Positions 1 through 12,091 of a stretch of 64,000 bases of DNA are shown here, in pieces. The stretch covers positions 1,972,954 to 2,036,953 of the forward strand of contig KK106986.1 of the NCBI GenBank assembly GCA_000611775.1. The letters run 5' to 3'. A model generated the notes under the pieces. That model was not told the origin of the DNA and made no database searches. It saw nothing but the letters and a program-made list of their open reading frames with translations. The position numbers were made by a program, and so were the translations under genes. This DNA is from Umbilicaria muhlenbergii (Eukaryota > Ascomycota > Lecanoromycetes > Umbilicariales > Umbilicariaceae). The stretch's first letter is position 1. Each line of letters opens with the position of its first letter.

Positions 1-954
1 GTGGGGGGGTGCGTGGTTGGGGGAGAGGGGGTGGGAACGTTGGGGGGGAGGCGGAGGGGGCTTACGTGGGGGAGAGGGTGGAGTGGATGTGGGCGTATAA
101 CTCGGGCATGCCGGCTATGGGGGTCGGGTCGGAGACGAAGGTTGAGCGGAGGATGCCGATGGGGGAGGGGGTCATGGTTATTTTTATCGAGTCGTCGATG
201 TCTGGGGTGGGTTGTGTTAGAATAGGAGACGGATTTTGGGGGCGGTCTCCTGGTCAGGCAAAGAAGGCATACCGGATATTACCATCCATCCCTCGGGCTC
301 CGCCACGTACGTGTTCATACTCCCATACGGCGCCACCCCGGGCTCTACCGCCTCCACGGTCATGGTGTCTCCATCCTTGAGTTCACCTAGTCCACTGACC
401 GTCGTCGAACTCATTGCGCCTCTCCCCCCGGGCCCCAACCTCTTGAGTCCAACACCCGGTATATTCACATCCAAACTCCTCGCTGGCTGAATCGTCTGCA
501 TAATCGGCTGCAATCTCTCCGCTATCCTTTTCTCTCCCGCCGCCCTATCCTCACCCTTCTCTCCTAGCCCGATCTTGTCCGCTATATCCGCCACGAGTTC
601 ACTCACCTCAATTCCAGTGTTGCGCTTGAAGTACGCGACTATGTATTCCGCTTGCCAAGGTTGGGGACCTTGTTGGTGCCGACGGAGGTGCCGGGCAGTC
701 GGGCGGTAGGCGGTGTTGTCGAGGAGCCAGACGGCGTCTTCTTTGGCGTTGGCGGGGCGGGCGAGGGGATTGTAAGTCCCGAGGTAGGAGGACAGGTTAT
801 CGTCGAAGGGGAGGGCGGCCCGGGAGGTTACAGCGCGCTGGAGAGAGGACTCCATTTCGGCGAACTTGCCGGCGCTGCGAGATTCGCGGTCGAGAGATGT
901 TTCCTCGAAGTCTTGACGGAGTTTGTCCATCATAGGACCTAGGGAGGGGTCCAT
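1..954 (-). CDS. DUF2183 / App1-like phosphatidate phosphatase, N-terminal part (cut by window edge)
   Basis: Reads leftward from an ATG at 954 (MDPSLGPMMDKL). The first exon ends near 273, inside ...EGWMVIS. A 71-bp intron (202-272; donor GTATGC, TTCTAAC branch-like site, CCCCAG acceptor) joins it to DIDDSIKIT, then LRSTFV..P..GMPELY. A second donor (GTAAGC) lies at about 65 and the gene runs off the window. DIDDSIKIT is the HAD-like DxDx(T/S) catalytic motif of the DUF2183/App1 family, and the downstream spacing to the GMPELY block fits. Yeast App1 dephosphorylates phosphatidic acid at actin patches; activity here is inferred from the motif. The first exon alone ends in a stop just after the donor, so an unspliced reading misses the catalytic motif. 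Divergent from the hydratase gene at 1566. Confidence 0.75.
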
Positions 955-1565
955 GGCTGCTGTATGTTATGTAGTATTAAGGGTGGGAGAGGAACGGGGG
1001 CTGTGAGCAGGTGGTTTGGAGAAACGTGGTGCTGGGGAGTGATATGTGCACACGACGGAATATGGGAGAGTACACGAGGCAACGATGAACTGTATCAGAG
1101 AAGAACAGGAACAGCAAGATATGCTGGGTCGGGTGGTAAGGTCAGTTGTTGGTCTCGAGACAAGCACGGCACACCTGGCACTGGCACTGCCAGTGCCACT
1201 GACTTGACTGACATCACAGCCTTGGTCGTACCAGTGACAGGAGGCCGCTGACGTCGATGCGGTTCCATATCGCAGCTCCATCATTGGAGAGTGGGAAAGC
1301 GAGACAAAGTTGTGGAGTTTGGTGGGACCAGAACAGACCATCTCACGTTGCGAAGGCAAGCGTTTGGATTGGAGCGACGCCTCGGATGCGTACCTGACCC
1401 AGTTTCACGTCACACGGCAGGACTGGAGCCTTGTCACGCTTGTCTGCCATAATCCCTGCTCCACCCCCACCCGCGCTGAGTATTCCGCTGCTGGCATTCA
1501 CGTCGAGTAAAGTAGACTACCCTCCACTCCAGAAGCAAGCGCCTCCCTCTCCCAACCCACCCACA
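955..1565. promoter_or_regulatory. divergent intergenic region
   Basis: About 610 bp separate two divergently read genes. No convincing coding potential. A perfect 8-bp inverted repeat with a one-base centre (TGGCACTG / CAGTGCCA, 1182-1198) sits mid-way and could bind a dimeric regulator; that is only a guess. Confidence 0.35.
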
Positions 1566-2581
1566 ATGCGCCTCCCACAAACGCCCATCTTCCACCGCAG
1601 TCCCCTCCTCCGCCTTTCCCTCCCCACTCCCCGCCTCATCTCTATCTCCCACCCGCCCCTCCGCACCCTCATCACCTCATCCACCCCCACCCCCACCATC
1701 AACGTCCGCACAATCCCCGCCCCCCACTCCGGCAGCATCCGCATCCTCGCCCTCAACCGCCCCTCCGCCCGCAACGCCATCTCCGTCCAACTCCTCTCCG
1801 AACTCTCCCACCAAATAAAATCCATCCACGCCGAAGGCGAAAGCGGCCCCACCCGCGCCCTCATCATCGCCAGCGACATCGACACCGCCTTCTGCGCCGG
1901 CGCCGACCTAAAAGAACGCCTAAAAATGACGCAGGAGGAGTAAGTCTCCCCCCATCTACTCCCTCTTCCTCCCCAATTCCAACACTAACCCCCGCCTCCC
2001 CACCCAACAGAACAACCCACTTCCTCACCTCCCTCCGCGCCACCTTCACGCAAATCACCCACCTCCCCATCCCCACCCTCTCCGCCCTCTCCTCCCTCGC
2101 CCTCGGCGGCGGCCTCGAACTCGCCCTCACCACCCACCTCCGCCTCTTCACCCCCTCCGCCCTCGTCGCCCTCCCGGAAACCCGCCTCGCCATCCTCCCC
2201 GGCGCAGGCGGCACCTACCGCCTCCCCGCCCTCGTCGGCCCGTCCCGCGCTCTCGACCTCGTGCTCACCGGCCGCCGCGTCGGCGGCGCCGAGGCCTATT
2301 TTATGGGCCTGTGCGATCGGTTGGTGGAGGTTGGGGATCGGGAGGCGATGGGGGAGGGGGTGGCGAGGGGGAGGGTCTTGGATCAGGCGGTGGAGGTTGC
2401 GAGGGCCGTTTGTGAGGGGGGGCCCGTGGCGGTGAGGGAGGCGGTGAAGGCTGTGGCGGGGTGGAGGGGCGGGGAGGAGGTCGAGAATAGGGCGTATGAG
2501 CGGGTGGTGGGGACGGAGGATCGGGGGGAGGCGTTGAGGGCGTTTGCGGAGAAGAGGAGGCCGGTGTTTAAGGGGAGGTGA
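1566..2581 (+). CDS. mitochondrial enoyl-CoA hydratase/isomerase (AUH / methylglutaconyl-CoA hydratase type)
   Basis: Two exons (1566-1939, 2011-2581) joined across a 71-bp intron (GTAAGT...CAACAG) give 314 residues. The first ~40 residues are rich in R, S, P and lack acidic residues, as in a mitochondrial presequence. Crotonase signatures follow in order: RPSARNAIS, AFCAGADLKER (first oxyanion-hole loop), ALGGGLELAL (second loop) and ETRLAILPGAGGTYRLP, which carries the catalytic Glu and the GG(T)RLP block typical of AUH-like hydratases. The family hydrates enoyl-CoA esters; the AUH branch acts in leucine breakdown. The second exon is very GC-rich with C/G-ending codons. Start chosen because earlier in-frame starts are not ATG. 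Exact substrate is not decidable from sequence alone. Confidence 0.88.
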
Positions 2582-2730
2582 GGGGGTGGGGGGTTGGGGC
2601 AGGGCATGGGGTTGGCGTTTGTTGGACACGGCGGTCAGTGGGGACTTGCGAAAATGGCGGAAGTCTTGATGCTATGCAGAAAGATCTGTATCTTATATGT
2701 ACGGTTATATGTACATAGGATAAGCCCTCA

Positions 2731-5700
2731 CTATGGAAAGCGGCCTCTTTTACAGTACGCGTACACTTCAGTATCGGTAGGCCAGCCTCCCCAGTCCGGA
2801 ACGTTCTCAATCACTTCATAGATTTGTTGCATAATCGCCTCCGATGCGTCATCCTCGACCTCATCGATATCCAGCCAGCTGCGTTCGGTGAACACACGAA
2901 CGGCAATCAGAGTGCGTCTCATCAAAGTCGCGCCATTCCTTGCCTCCTCGGCCACGGCTCGGAGCTCTGGTGCGAACTTCGCCATCCAACGGACTAGGTC
3001 AAGAATGCCGTCGTAATCTTGTCGAATGCCTAGAACACGAACAAATGCATGTAGCTGAGCCGGGGCAGGAACCTCCATAAGTTGCGGAAGTAGCATGGCT
3101 GGATCCACCACGTCTGGTTGCTGCGCGGAACCTCGCGTAGTGGTAAATCCGCCCGAAGGAGGCAACCGAACAAGCTCTCTGAAGGAGCCTTTGACGCGCT
3201 CCAGCCCATGGCTGATGATTTGCTCGGCGCTGACCCTTCCATCAAGTGACAGATCCACTCCTTCAGGCGAGTCGGGCGTATTTACCCGTGAGTCTGCGAC
3301 GACCGCTCTGGTCTCAGTCCGAAGTGCTTTCAAGACCCTCATACTTGCCAAAAGCGCCTTTTCGTACGCGGCGCAAACAATTTGAAAGCCTTGAAAGTCG
3401 AGATCAAGTCCAATGTTCCGCATCCGATGAAGGAGTCGCACTGCGATTTCCCACGACAGCATATCTTGTCTATCACCGTCAACATTATGACTACTAGTAT
3501 CGACGATGACTCCTGGCCGCGCTAGTGATGATAAGAGTGAGTTCCAAGGGGGCCGATAAAGGGGTTTGCAAGCGTTTAAAAGATTAAATGCATGTACCAA
3601 TGGACTCATACGCCTGGTGCGAGATCCTGAAACCATAGTTCCAGGATTGTCTGGACCGACGATAGCGGGCATCAGCTCTTCGGTTGCCTTCACGTATCCG
3701 GAAGAGACAGGGTTTGTAAAACGGCTGAGCAACTTGATGAAAGCGGCAAGCAGGTAGTGCGGGATTGATTTGAGCTGCTTAACCACGTCCGCATGATCGG
3801 TGGTGTGCCGATTCACGAGGCCTCGAATGATGGAAGGCGGAAGATTGCTTGCTCGCAAATACTTCATCCCGACCCCAAGAGACTCTGCGTGGCTCAACAG
3901 AAACGCCAAACATCTTCCCGAGGGCTTTATGCCATTTTCAAGCATGGCGTTGAAAAGACCGTCGATACTCGGTGGCGGTGTGCGGACATAGACAGCCTCT
4001 CGAGGCGATGTCGGAACGGCGGGTACCTCTTTGCTATCTCCTGGCAGATCCGGATGTGTATGAATGGCATCCGATTCAATAGCTCTGTCGATCATGCTAT
4101 TGCTTTCTTGCCCCCGCCTCTTCCTATCGAAAACTAGTTTTTCGAACATGGCGTAGTAAACGGATTGCGAATGGGTCAGTTTACGATCCATCCAGGTCAA
4201 AAAGCATGCCCACGCTTCATCGACTGTCCTTGTAGCCCGTACCCGAGCTGCCCATAGTGCGCTCTCCGATTCGGTAGTAGATGATTTTGTGGTCAAAGCC
4301 CACGCACGACGACTCGTTGAAGGCTTCCGCAGTAATGTCCGTGTCTGGATTGTCGGGCTCCGGTCCGTATCCCAACCAGCTAAGACACTTGCGGCGTTGT
4401 CCCAGATCTGCATAGAATACCCCGCTTCTTTCAGACGAAGCAGTGACTCCTGCGCGCGACTCATGCCGTACTCCACCCCCTTGTCGGCATCAACACCAAG
4501 CTTTTCTTCCTTCCATGGTGGCCAAGACCTAGCCTTTAGTTCCGCCCAATCGCGCTCACGTACCGTTTTTCTATGAGCCAACTGTACACGGGCAAAAGCA
4601 CGATATCCTTCTCGATTGATTGCAAGTGGCGGCTCATATTCGCTCATCCGTCTGAGCAGGGTGAATTGTGCTCGCTGGTGGTACGGAACTGACCGAAAAG
4701 GATTCATGGAAGATGGTATCGCAAGCAACGATAGCACTTTATTATAAAGAAAGGTGAGGCGTATGTGGGTTCGTTCGTCTGGAGCGCGAGGCGACAGAGG
4801 GTTTCGTGCCCCAGCCAGACCGCCGACGTGTTTTGTCAGCATCGCGGCAATACTCATAAATGCGGCCGGCCAGACTTTTCGGGCATGGCGTAGTAGTCGT
4901 ATGATCATAACCATGATGGTACTTTCGGACATGTTTTGGTAGTAACGGGAACCATGAACCGATGGCTTCGACCTCTTCATGGACCAGTCCGGTCTAGTTG
5001 GCAAATGCAACGTTGCTGCCTCGTCGGCGGCCCAATTTGTGTTTCTACGACCTTGCAAGCGATCCCATGCGTGAATTACCAAGATCCTGAGAGCCTGCGA
5101 GCTGATATGTTGCCGGCGGAGAAGGAAAAGATACAGAAAAGTCGGGATCGGGCTGGCCACTGTTTCGGATCCCTTAGGTCGCGAGTTCGCTAGCGTCACA
5201 AGCCGCAAAGCTGCCTTTTCAGAGGACTTCGTAGTAAGAAGCCATGCCCATGCAGTGAGATTAGTAACTTCATATCCTTTTGAACGAAGTAAGACCAATG
5301 CCTCTTCGTTAAATACTTTCAAGAGAGCCTGGTCAAGCTCGTCTTCGGAGGATTCTAAGGTTGAAGGCGGACTTGACTGCCGTAGAATAGGATCAATGTA
5401 CTGTATGTATTGACCAAGTAGTGATTGCAGGCACCGTGACGGTGCTGAAGCCTTCCTGGTGGGCACCCCTATCCTTCCTTTTGGTGGATTTCTCTTCCCA
5501 CGAGTGCTCAGAGCCAGGGGACTAACGTGAGATAGGTCCGTTTTCTGTGGGTTTGATGCGGGTATGGCATGCTGATGTCCAGATTCTCGGAGCGCAGCAA
5601 CGAGCTTAGCAGATGGTCCTGCGTTTACCACAAGAGCTTGGCGTTGACGCCTCTGCCGGCGGTGTCCTAGCCGCCGACGGCCTTCATTCCTTACGGCCGC

Positions 5701-6064
5701 ACGAGGACTCCCTAACCTAGTTGTTGCCAAATGATCCGGTTCTGCAACGCCGTTCCTTGTGTCATCTAGAGGTTCACCCTCTGCGAGAGTAATTCGGGGA
5801 TCGGGTGAGGTGAGAGAAGCCGTCCCGTGGTGGATAGTTCGAACCGTGTTGTAGATGTTTGCAGCATGGTATACGCTGTTCCTGGTAGCACATCTTGATG
5901 GCCTCAAGCTCTGATAGATTTGTTAATTCAAGAGTTGCAGAGTTCGCGAGCATGGAAGGTAATCCTACGATGAGCCATCTCGCTGGCGCGGAAAGTGTGA
6001 GTCCGGGGGAGCCAACGACGAAAGGACTACCAACAATGGCCTGACACGATGACAGTGATGGCAT
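2731..6064 (-). CDS. large PPR-like organellar protein (putative mitochondrial RNA-binding)
   Basis: One open frame from about 5910 down to a TAG at 2731 encodes over 1,050 residues, but it has no ATG near its start. A plausible first exon begins at ATG 6064 (MPSLSSCQAIVG...) and joins in frame across a 58-bp intron (5911-5968; weak donor GTAGGA, CTATCAG acceptor). The N-terminal part is rich in R, S and H with few acids, fitting mitochondrial import. The middle and C-terminal thirds have repeated helix pairs such as LFNAMLENGIKPSGRCLAFL and LHAFVRVLGIRQDYDGILDL, which look like degenerate pentatricopeptide repeats. PPR proteins stabilise or help translate organellar RNAs; that role is inferred. 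The C-terminus ends in VYAYCKRGRFP. The repeat call is by eye and the start is uncertain. Confidence 0.7.
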
Positions 6065-6684
6065 TCATCGGGCTTGTGAACAGAATGGATGCTCAGTTTC
6101 CCGGTGTGAGCGTTGAAGCAGGTTAGGCATCAATTGTGTGGAATTTCCACATCACGTGCGACGGAGATTGCCGTTTGCAACAGTCTAGGAGCAGGATGGA
6201 GCAAGGAGGGCAGAGCGCATACTCGTACACGCAGACTGAGCCCACGATCATCGGACTTTCACCATCAGTCTTGGGAACCAGCTACGGGGTCGTCGAATCT
6301 TCGAGTCGATGCTGTGGCCTGTGTTACTTGCTGCTTCGTGGATTGACACGCCTTTCCCCCTTGTTGTGCCCGTCCTCGTCTCTCCAAAACGTCCCTTGCT
6401 CATTGGCGACCATCGTCCAAAACGGGAGTAACAGCAGACCTCAACAGCCACACCGGCGAGTATCCACTCGGATTCCGCTCGACACTGAAGCACATCACAT
6501 GTGCCTTTGGGAAGTGCGACATTCTCTACTCGGTATCGCGCAGACACGGTGAGGTGAGCTTGTTGTTACGAAGATAACGCTCCGCCCGGAGATGGGAAGG
6601 GCAAGCTAACATCTTGCATCAGATTTCGCGAGGTCTATCGCGTCAGCCCTTACGCTTGCTGTGAATTCCACCAAGCCCCTCGCC
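6065..6684. promoter_or_regulatory. divergent promoter region
   Basis: About 620 bp between two divergent genes. No supported coding sequence; presumably contains both 5' untranslated regions. No TATA-like or repeated operator element was recognised. Confidence 0.3.
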
Positions 6685-9542
6685 ATGTCCGCGCCGAACG
6701 GCCTACCAAGCCCTTCAACACATCCAGATTCAACGAACAATAATCAAACCATCGGAAAGCGCAAACGGACAAATGATGCAGCAGAGGTCGAGGACTCCGG
6801 CCTTGTCAGCGACAACGATCCATCATCGGAGAAGAAGAAAGAGTACCTCAAGGGACTCTTGCGAGATATCCTGGAAGTGCTGAAAACGTAGGTACCGTTT
6901 GTTTTTCCAACGGTCTTCTGAACACCAGCAATTGGCCCTCACATCTAGATTAGAAGCTGACAAGGGACCGTGCATTAAGGGAAGACACAATACCGTCGAC
7001 TTTGGATTGCCCTTTCGTGCCATCGAGGGACGCAGCGCCGGCGACAAAACGTACGAAGCTATCGGAATCTGGCGAGAAGACCACGATTACGTCGCTGATC
7101 CAGTCCGACGCTTACAGATCAGTCGATGAACTCATTGCAGATGTCGATACGGCGACTTCGATAGTCGTCGAGGATATACAAGCCAAACCAAATGGACTCA
7201 GTGCCGCACGACAACCGTTACCAAGCGAGGATCAAGAGCGGTTACTTCGAGTCTCAGCATTCAAGAAGGAGCTCAACAATATCGTGCTTCGAGAGATGGT
7301 ACAGCGCTCCGATTTAATGCCCACCGCCGATCACTCAGACGACAGCTTTTCGAAGCACAAGCTACCCAATGGGGTAGATGGCAAGAGACCTGTGCAGTTG
7401 GGTAGCAGTGATAGCTCGAATGGAGTGGTTTTGACGTTATATGGCAACGCACCACAGCCGAAACAGTTGTTTTCAAGCCTCCAAAGGCCATCTCACATAT
7501 CTTCAGCAGCTTCGACATTTGTTGAACACGGTGGCCCGCTCGATGATGCAGCGCGAGATGATAATTCTGTGGAGATCTACGCTCCCCTGCGGGAATCAGC
7601 TCTACCAAACGGCATATCCACTACTAAGATAATACCGGTGCACTCCACAGAGCTGGGTGAAGGGAAGCAGCACGTGCCGACATTCGGTGACCTTTTCGCA
7701 CCACCTATTGGAGTTCCGCCTTTAAATCCGCCAAAGCCGTCGAAGCACATTGCTACAAGGAGTGCCTCAGTAACTTGGTTCAACCCAGCGGAAGCTGCAA
7801 CATCCACACGCACGCACCGACGAGAGACTTACACCAGTCAGCCCCTGTCAACGGGCCAATGGCTGACATACAACGTTGCGCCTTCTCCCACCCAGCTCGC
7901 ATCTCCAGAAGCTAAACGGAAGCAACGCGATCGAGCACTGAGCATTGGTGAACCCCGGCCCACACTGCCTCAAGAAGTTATGGTAGCTCACCAGCAAGCC
8001 AAGGAGGATGCGCTGTTCCGCAGTGCTTATTCGAGCTTTGCACCCAGCAGAGACGACGCTGCAGCTCTCATACCAGAAGCAGTGAAGAATCGGCTTTGGT
8101 GGAGGCGGGTGGGAGAACAGCGATTTCAAGAGCTTTACCCTCCAAATCTCTACGTTGAGCCAATGGACGATCCTGAAGATGCCCTAGAAGTGGATGACGC
8201 TCGCGAAGACGAATTGTTCAAGCAAGCCGTAGACACTTGGGTGCCCGAAGAGCTTCCAGCCGAGCTTAAGGAAGGGGGAACATCCAAAGAAGATGCAAAA
8301 GACAAAGATACAGACGAAATCCTGAGAGACGTTTCTGAATTACTTGAGACGCTAAATTCGTATCAACGTCTTCGAAACTTGTCACTGGCTACCAACACCC
8401 GCACGAGCGCTGGCCAGAACCCACAACTTACGACGCTGTCAGGCAGTCCTAATAGTCCTTCATCGGCAGAATTCGATGTCTACAACATGCTCAAGTCACA
8501 ATTGGCTGTGTTAATAGGTACACTACCGCCGTACGCAGTGTCTAAATTGAATGGAGATCAAATGGGAGCCCTCAATATCAGTACCAAGATACAAATTGAA
8601 GCCAAGAGTTTTAAGGGCACTATGGAAGAAGACGAAATCACCGCGAAAGCAAGGCAAGCTGCCTTGAGTGCGGCTGCTGGCTCTGCCGCGCGGACGACTA
8701 CGCCAAATGTGAATGCTTCATCACGGGGTCACTATCCTCAATCCCTAAATACGCCAGGTCAGCCATCACAACGCTCTAACTACGCTTCTCAAGCCTCAAC
8801 TTCCAGGCCTGCTGGCCTGTCTACCTCGTACCATGCACAGCAGCAGTATTCCAATCGGCCACCGTCAACTTCTAATCATTATGCTTCTTATCCGACTCAG
8901 CGGCCGCCATCTTCCACCCCAGACCGTCATTCCTATGTCTCCCAGCAATATAGCCAACACACTCCGGCCCATCCCAGCCAATACACACAGAACGGACAGC
9001 GTCAAGCCCCGTTACAGAATGGATATGCATACGGCCCGCAGTATGGTACACCGCAAGCCGGCGCACAGGGAACTCCAATGCAAGGTCAGCAGTATCAACG
9101 ACCAAGCCAACCTGGATATCAGCAGCGAGCTCAAAACGCGCACAGCTACAATTATGGCGGCATGGGTGGTGGAAGAAGCGGCTCGCCTCAAAAAGCGGCG
9201 ACTTATACTCCGCAGCAAAGACCTTCGTACCCAGCACAATCCCAGAGTCCTAGCCAGCAACGTTCTCCGCACTACCAAGCATCCAGTCAGTATGGTTCTC
9301 AAACCCCAAACGTGGCACAGCTCAATACCGCTGCCGTGGCTGGCAATTACCATATGACTGTAGACGAGCAAGCAACGTTGATGAACCGTCAAAAGGCGCA
9401 ACTGGCCCAGCAGATCGCGAACAACCCACCTAGGCAAGGCTCGGGAACACCGCAACCGCCTCCCGTGCAGTATGGAGGGCAGCAGAATGGCACACCGGCA
9501 CCGCAGCAGAATGGGGTAACCGTTGGGCAGGGCCAGGAGTAG
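6685..9542 (+). CDS. conserved fungal nuclear protein with low-complexity Q/S/P/Y tail
   Basis: First exon from ATG 6685 (MSAPNGLPSPSTHP, with KRKR basic stretch) ends near 6887 at a GTAGGT donor. An intron of about 92 bp with a CTGAC branch site leads to the long second exon, which reads EDTIPSTLDCPFVPSR... and runs to TAG at 9540-9542; about 920 residues. Recognisable blocks: SVDELIADVDTATSIVVEDI, then RLLRVSAFKKELNNIVLRE (helical), VVLTLYGNAPQPKQLFSSLQ, a middle block ending NRLWWRRVGEQRFQELYP, an acidic stretch, and a ~300-residue tail of Q, S, P, Y, G. The layout resembles chromatin or transcription co-regulator subunits, but I cannot name the family. The acceptor choice (CATTAAG at 6979) is the only one I found that keeps frame with this donor. 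Confidence 0.75.
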
Positions 9543-9953
9543 GTGTTGGGGGATTTCTATTCTCTTTGAGAATTGCATTTGTGAAGAGCCGGTATTGCCA
9601 GGCAGGCGCTGATCCACTCAGACGCTTGAATACTGAATACTGCAATTGGCGCCAAGCTGACGGAAGCTACGCTTTTTCAAATTCTCCTAGATGGGTACAC
9701 CAGTCTGTACTTATAGATGGACTTTGTCCGAGACAGTTCAATTAGATCAATCTTTTACCAATCACGCTACTCATTTTGTGCCTCGACTTGACTTGATCAC
9801 AGACTTGTCATCAGACATGAGTTGCATACGTCACTTGGAGTCCACATTAGTCCGTAAGGCTCTCAAATGAGGCTCTTCTGGTGACTTGCTCCACGGTGCA
9901 CTCCAGGTTCTCCGCTCGGCTTTTATATCATTGCGCTACGGGGAACCAGAGCC
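9543..9953. other. intergenic, 3' end region
   Basis: About 410 bp with no coding signal; presumably holds the 3' untranslated region of the preceding gene and the upstream region of the small ORF at 9954. Confidence 0.3.
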
Positions 9954-10286
9954 ATGAAAAATAGCCCCAGAGAGGTGGAAATGTTCCTTGAAAACGTGAG
10001 TACATTCAAGGAAGGCGCAGAAGCTGGGGCGAATCTCCGACACGCAGAAAGGCAAGAAGCAGTATACTCCTCCAAGTTCGATGACGCTCTTTACAAGGCG
10101 CGACTCCAACTGGTGGACCTCGACTATGAAGCCCACAAGTTCCATGCGGCACCATACTCGCCGTCCGCGCTGAAGAGATGGTGGTACCGGGTGGAGTATG
10201 TATCGCAGCGGACGGAGCTGGAGAAAAAGTTGCAGAAGAGGAACGAAATGGTGGACGAGCTTCATCGTATACAAGATAACATATAA
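9954..10286 (+). CDS. small helical protein, unrecognised
   Basis: A 110-residue ATG-started frame. It is highly charged, lacks a signal peptide and membrane segments, and contains regular heptad-like stretches (VEMFLENVSTF..., VEYVSQRTELEKKLQKRNEM), which suggest a coiled coil. Codon use looks like the neighbouring genes. A second short frame at 10381-10629 (ILTSIAGRLHTLETTVKALV) is also helical and might be a further exon or a remnant of the same gene, but I see no convincing splice pair. I do not recognise a family. It could be a short gene or a fragment of a larger decayed one. Confidence 0.4.
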   Translation: MKNSPREVEMFLENVSTFKEGAEAGANLRHAERQEAVYSSKFDDALYKARLQLVDLDYEAHKFHAAPYSPSALKRWWYRVEYVSQRTELEKKLQKRNEMVDELHRIQDNI

Positions 10287-10718
10287 CAGTAGGTACGCGT
10301 CAGCTGTTTGAACTTCGTGACTGACGTGAGCATCGCGGAGTAGAGAGAAGGCATCATGAGACCAAGCTTAGCAATACGAAATGATAACAAAGGAGCATGA
10401 TATCTTAACCAGTATTGCTGGACGTCTTCACACCCTAGAGACTACCGTGAAAGCCCTGGTGACGGCCACCAATCCAGATGTCCCTGCACATTCCATCGAG
10501 CCGGCCTCTTCACCTCACGGCCCTCCAGCTCCTCCAGGAACGACCTTGTACCATGACGTCGCGCTAGTGTCTGGCCTACGGTGGAGACAGAAGAACCAGA
10601 CTACACCGACGTCCCTCTCGTTTCATTGATGCGCCCAATAGAAGCTTCCTAGCATGCAAATGCAGCTGCGACTCCTACTCTACCACCGTGGACTGCCCTG
10701 GGAAGAGCATCGGACAGA

Positions 10719-10990
10719 GGATTTGAATAGAGGAAAAACAGCTAGCAGGCGTATGGAGAAACAAGTGGCAGTCTTCAGCTGAGGCCCCTCTCGGTACTAC
10801 GACAGTGAATTCGATGTATCAAATCCCTGAAGTGAATGATGTAGGGATCCATGCTCCTACCATCTCTGCATCAAACGGTGCTCGAAATCTATCTTGGATG
10901 TTAAGTGGTTGAGGGGGCCCCAGCGAGCCCCAGCTGAAGACTGCCACTTGGTTTGTCCACACACCTGCCTGTTGGAAATCTGCCTCTGTT
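10719..10990. repeat. imperfect inverted repeat, MITE-like
   Basis: The left arm (about 10719-10795) contains AAGTGGCAGTCTTCAGCTG; its reverse complement occurs at about 10931-10949 in the right arm (10912-10990). The match continues outwards with small gaps (CAGAGG... on the left, CCTCTG on the right), giving arms of roughly 70 bp around a ~120-bp spacer. It codes for nothing obvious. A degraded miniature transposon is one reading. Confidence 0.5.
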
Positions 10991-12091
10991 CGTGACTTAT
11001 GTCCAATACTTTTACATCTCGACAGGTGCAGGGCGCCGAGGAGACCACATCTGTAGTCAGAGAGGGGGCCAGTCAGCAGGAAATAGCAATTGAGGCCCGA
11101 AGAGCATGCAAGGGAATCCCTTATGATTCCATCTGCACCACATGAAGACCGGGATAGTAGACCTAGCGCATAGCCTATCGAAGCCAGGTGTTTGGTATTA
11201 CCACTTCCGTGGGTATGGAGTACGGAGTAGGTTGCCAGACGATGGCTACCTAGCTCAAACCATCCGGATTAGAGTGCTACATATCTTATCTTGGCTCAAG
11301 GTTCATCCCTTGCGTCGAAGCTAAGTCACTAAGGTGATGGTGTCGAGATTGTATGCGCCGCCAACACACCCGCCGAATGTGCGCCAAAGATGAGGCCAAT
11401 GGTACCAGGCCTCGCTTGGCGGCGACCGTCCACCTTACGTGCTCACCTACCTTATGCGCTCCTTCTCCCTTCCTCTTAACCGGACGAGCGTGTGCTCACA
11501 CTCGGCCACCGGTGCACCACATGATCAGCACCAACAACCCCCATCCCACATCATCACCAATTGACTTTGGGCCCTTAAGAGAATCCGTCGGCCTGTACAT
11601 GCACGAGCGCCTCGTCGGACCAACGCCCGGCGGTTTAGGCACGATTGCAGCGTCGATGGGCGTCGATGGCTTGTATCTACAGGCCTATGGGTAGGTGCAG
11701 AGATAGAGGCCAGGCACCTTGATCGAACTAATCGAACCCGTGACGTTGAAGTTGACGATGGTGCGAGGACGGGTCTTTGTATGACGAATGACGATCACTT
11801 GGTTCTTGTCCCCCGGTCTTTTTGAATCCTGTTCTTCAACTTTTCGTTCTGCGCATTCTATCGTCTAGATCGAAAGAGGAATCGTTTATGCTCCTTTTGA
11901 AACCTCTTGTTGCTAGCTACATTACTGTCGTGTTTTACCTCACATTGCGACGCGCTACTACGCAATATTCGCGATTGTGCCTATAGCACAGCGGCTGTTT
12001 CAAAAGGGACTGGAAGACCCCCCCCTGGTCGGCTGTCGAACTGCTACCCGGACCTTGAGGGACCTCCTTTATATCCGACTTTCAACCGCTC
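10991..12091. other. long intergenic stretch
   Basis: About 1.1 kb. Short open frames occur (for example 11353-11694) but none has a recognisable domain or a splice context. The last ~250 bp are pyrimidine-rich and probably hold the 5' untranslated region of the DUF6594 gene. Confidence 0.3.

Noticed and set aside
1985-2629. 214-residue minus-strand frame opposite the enoyl-CoA hydratase
   Set aside because: Low-complexity P/H/R and G/E text caused by the GC-rich codons of the real gene on the other strand.
11353-11694. 113-residue plus-strand frame
   Set aside because: No domain, no signal, no splice context; composition not distinct from intergenic DNA.
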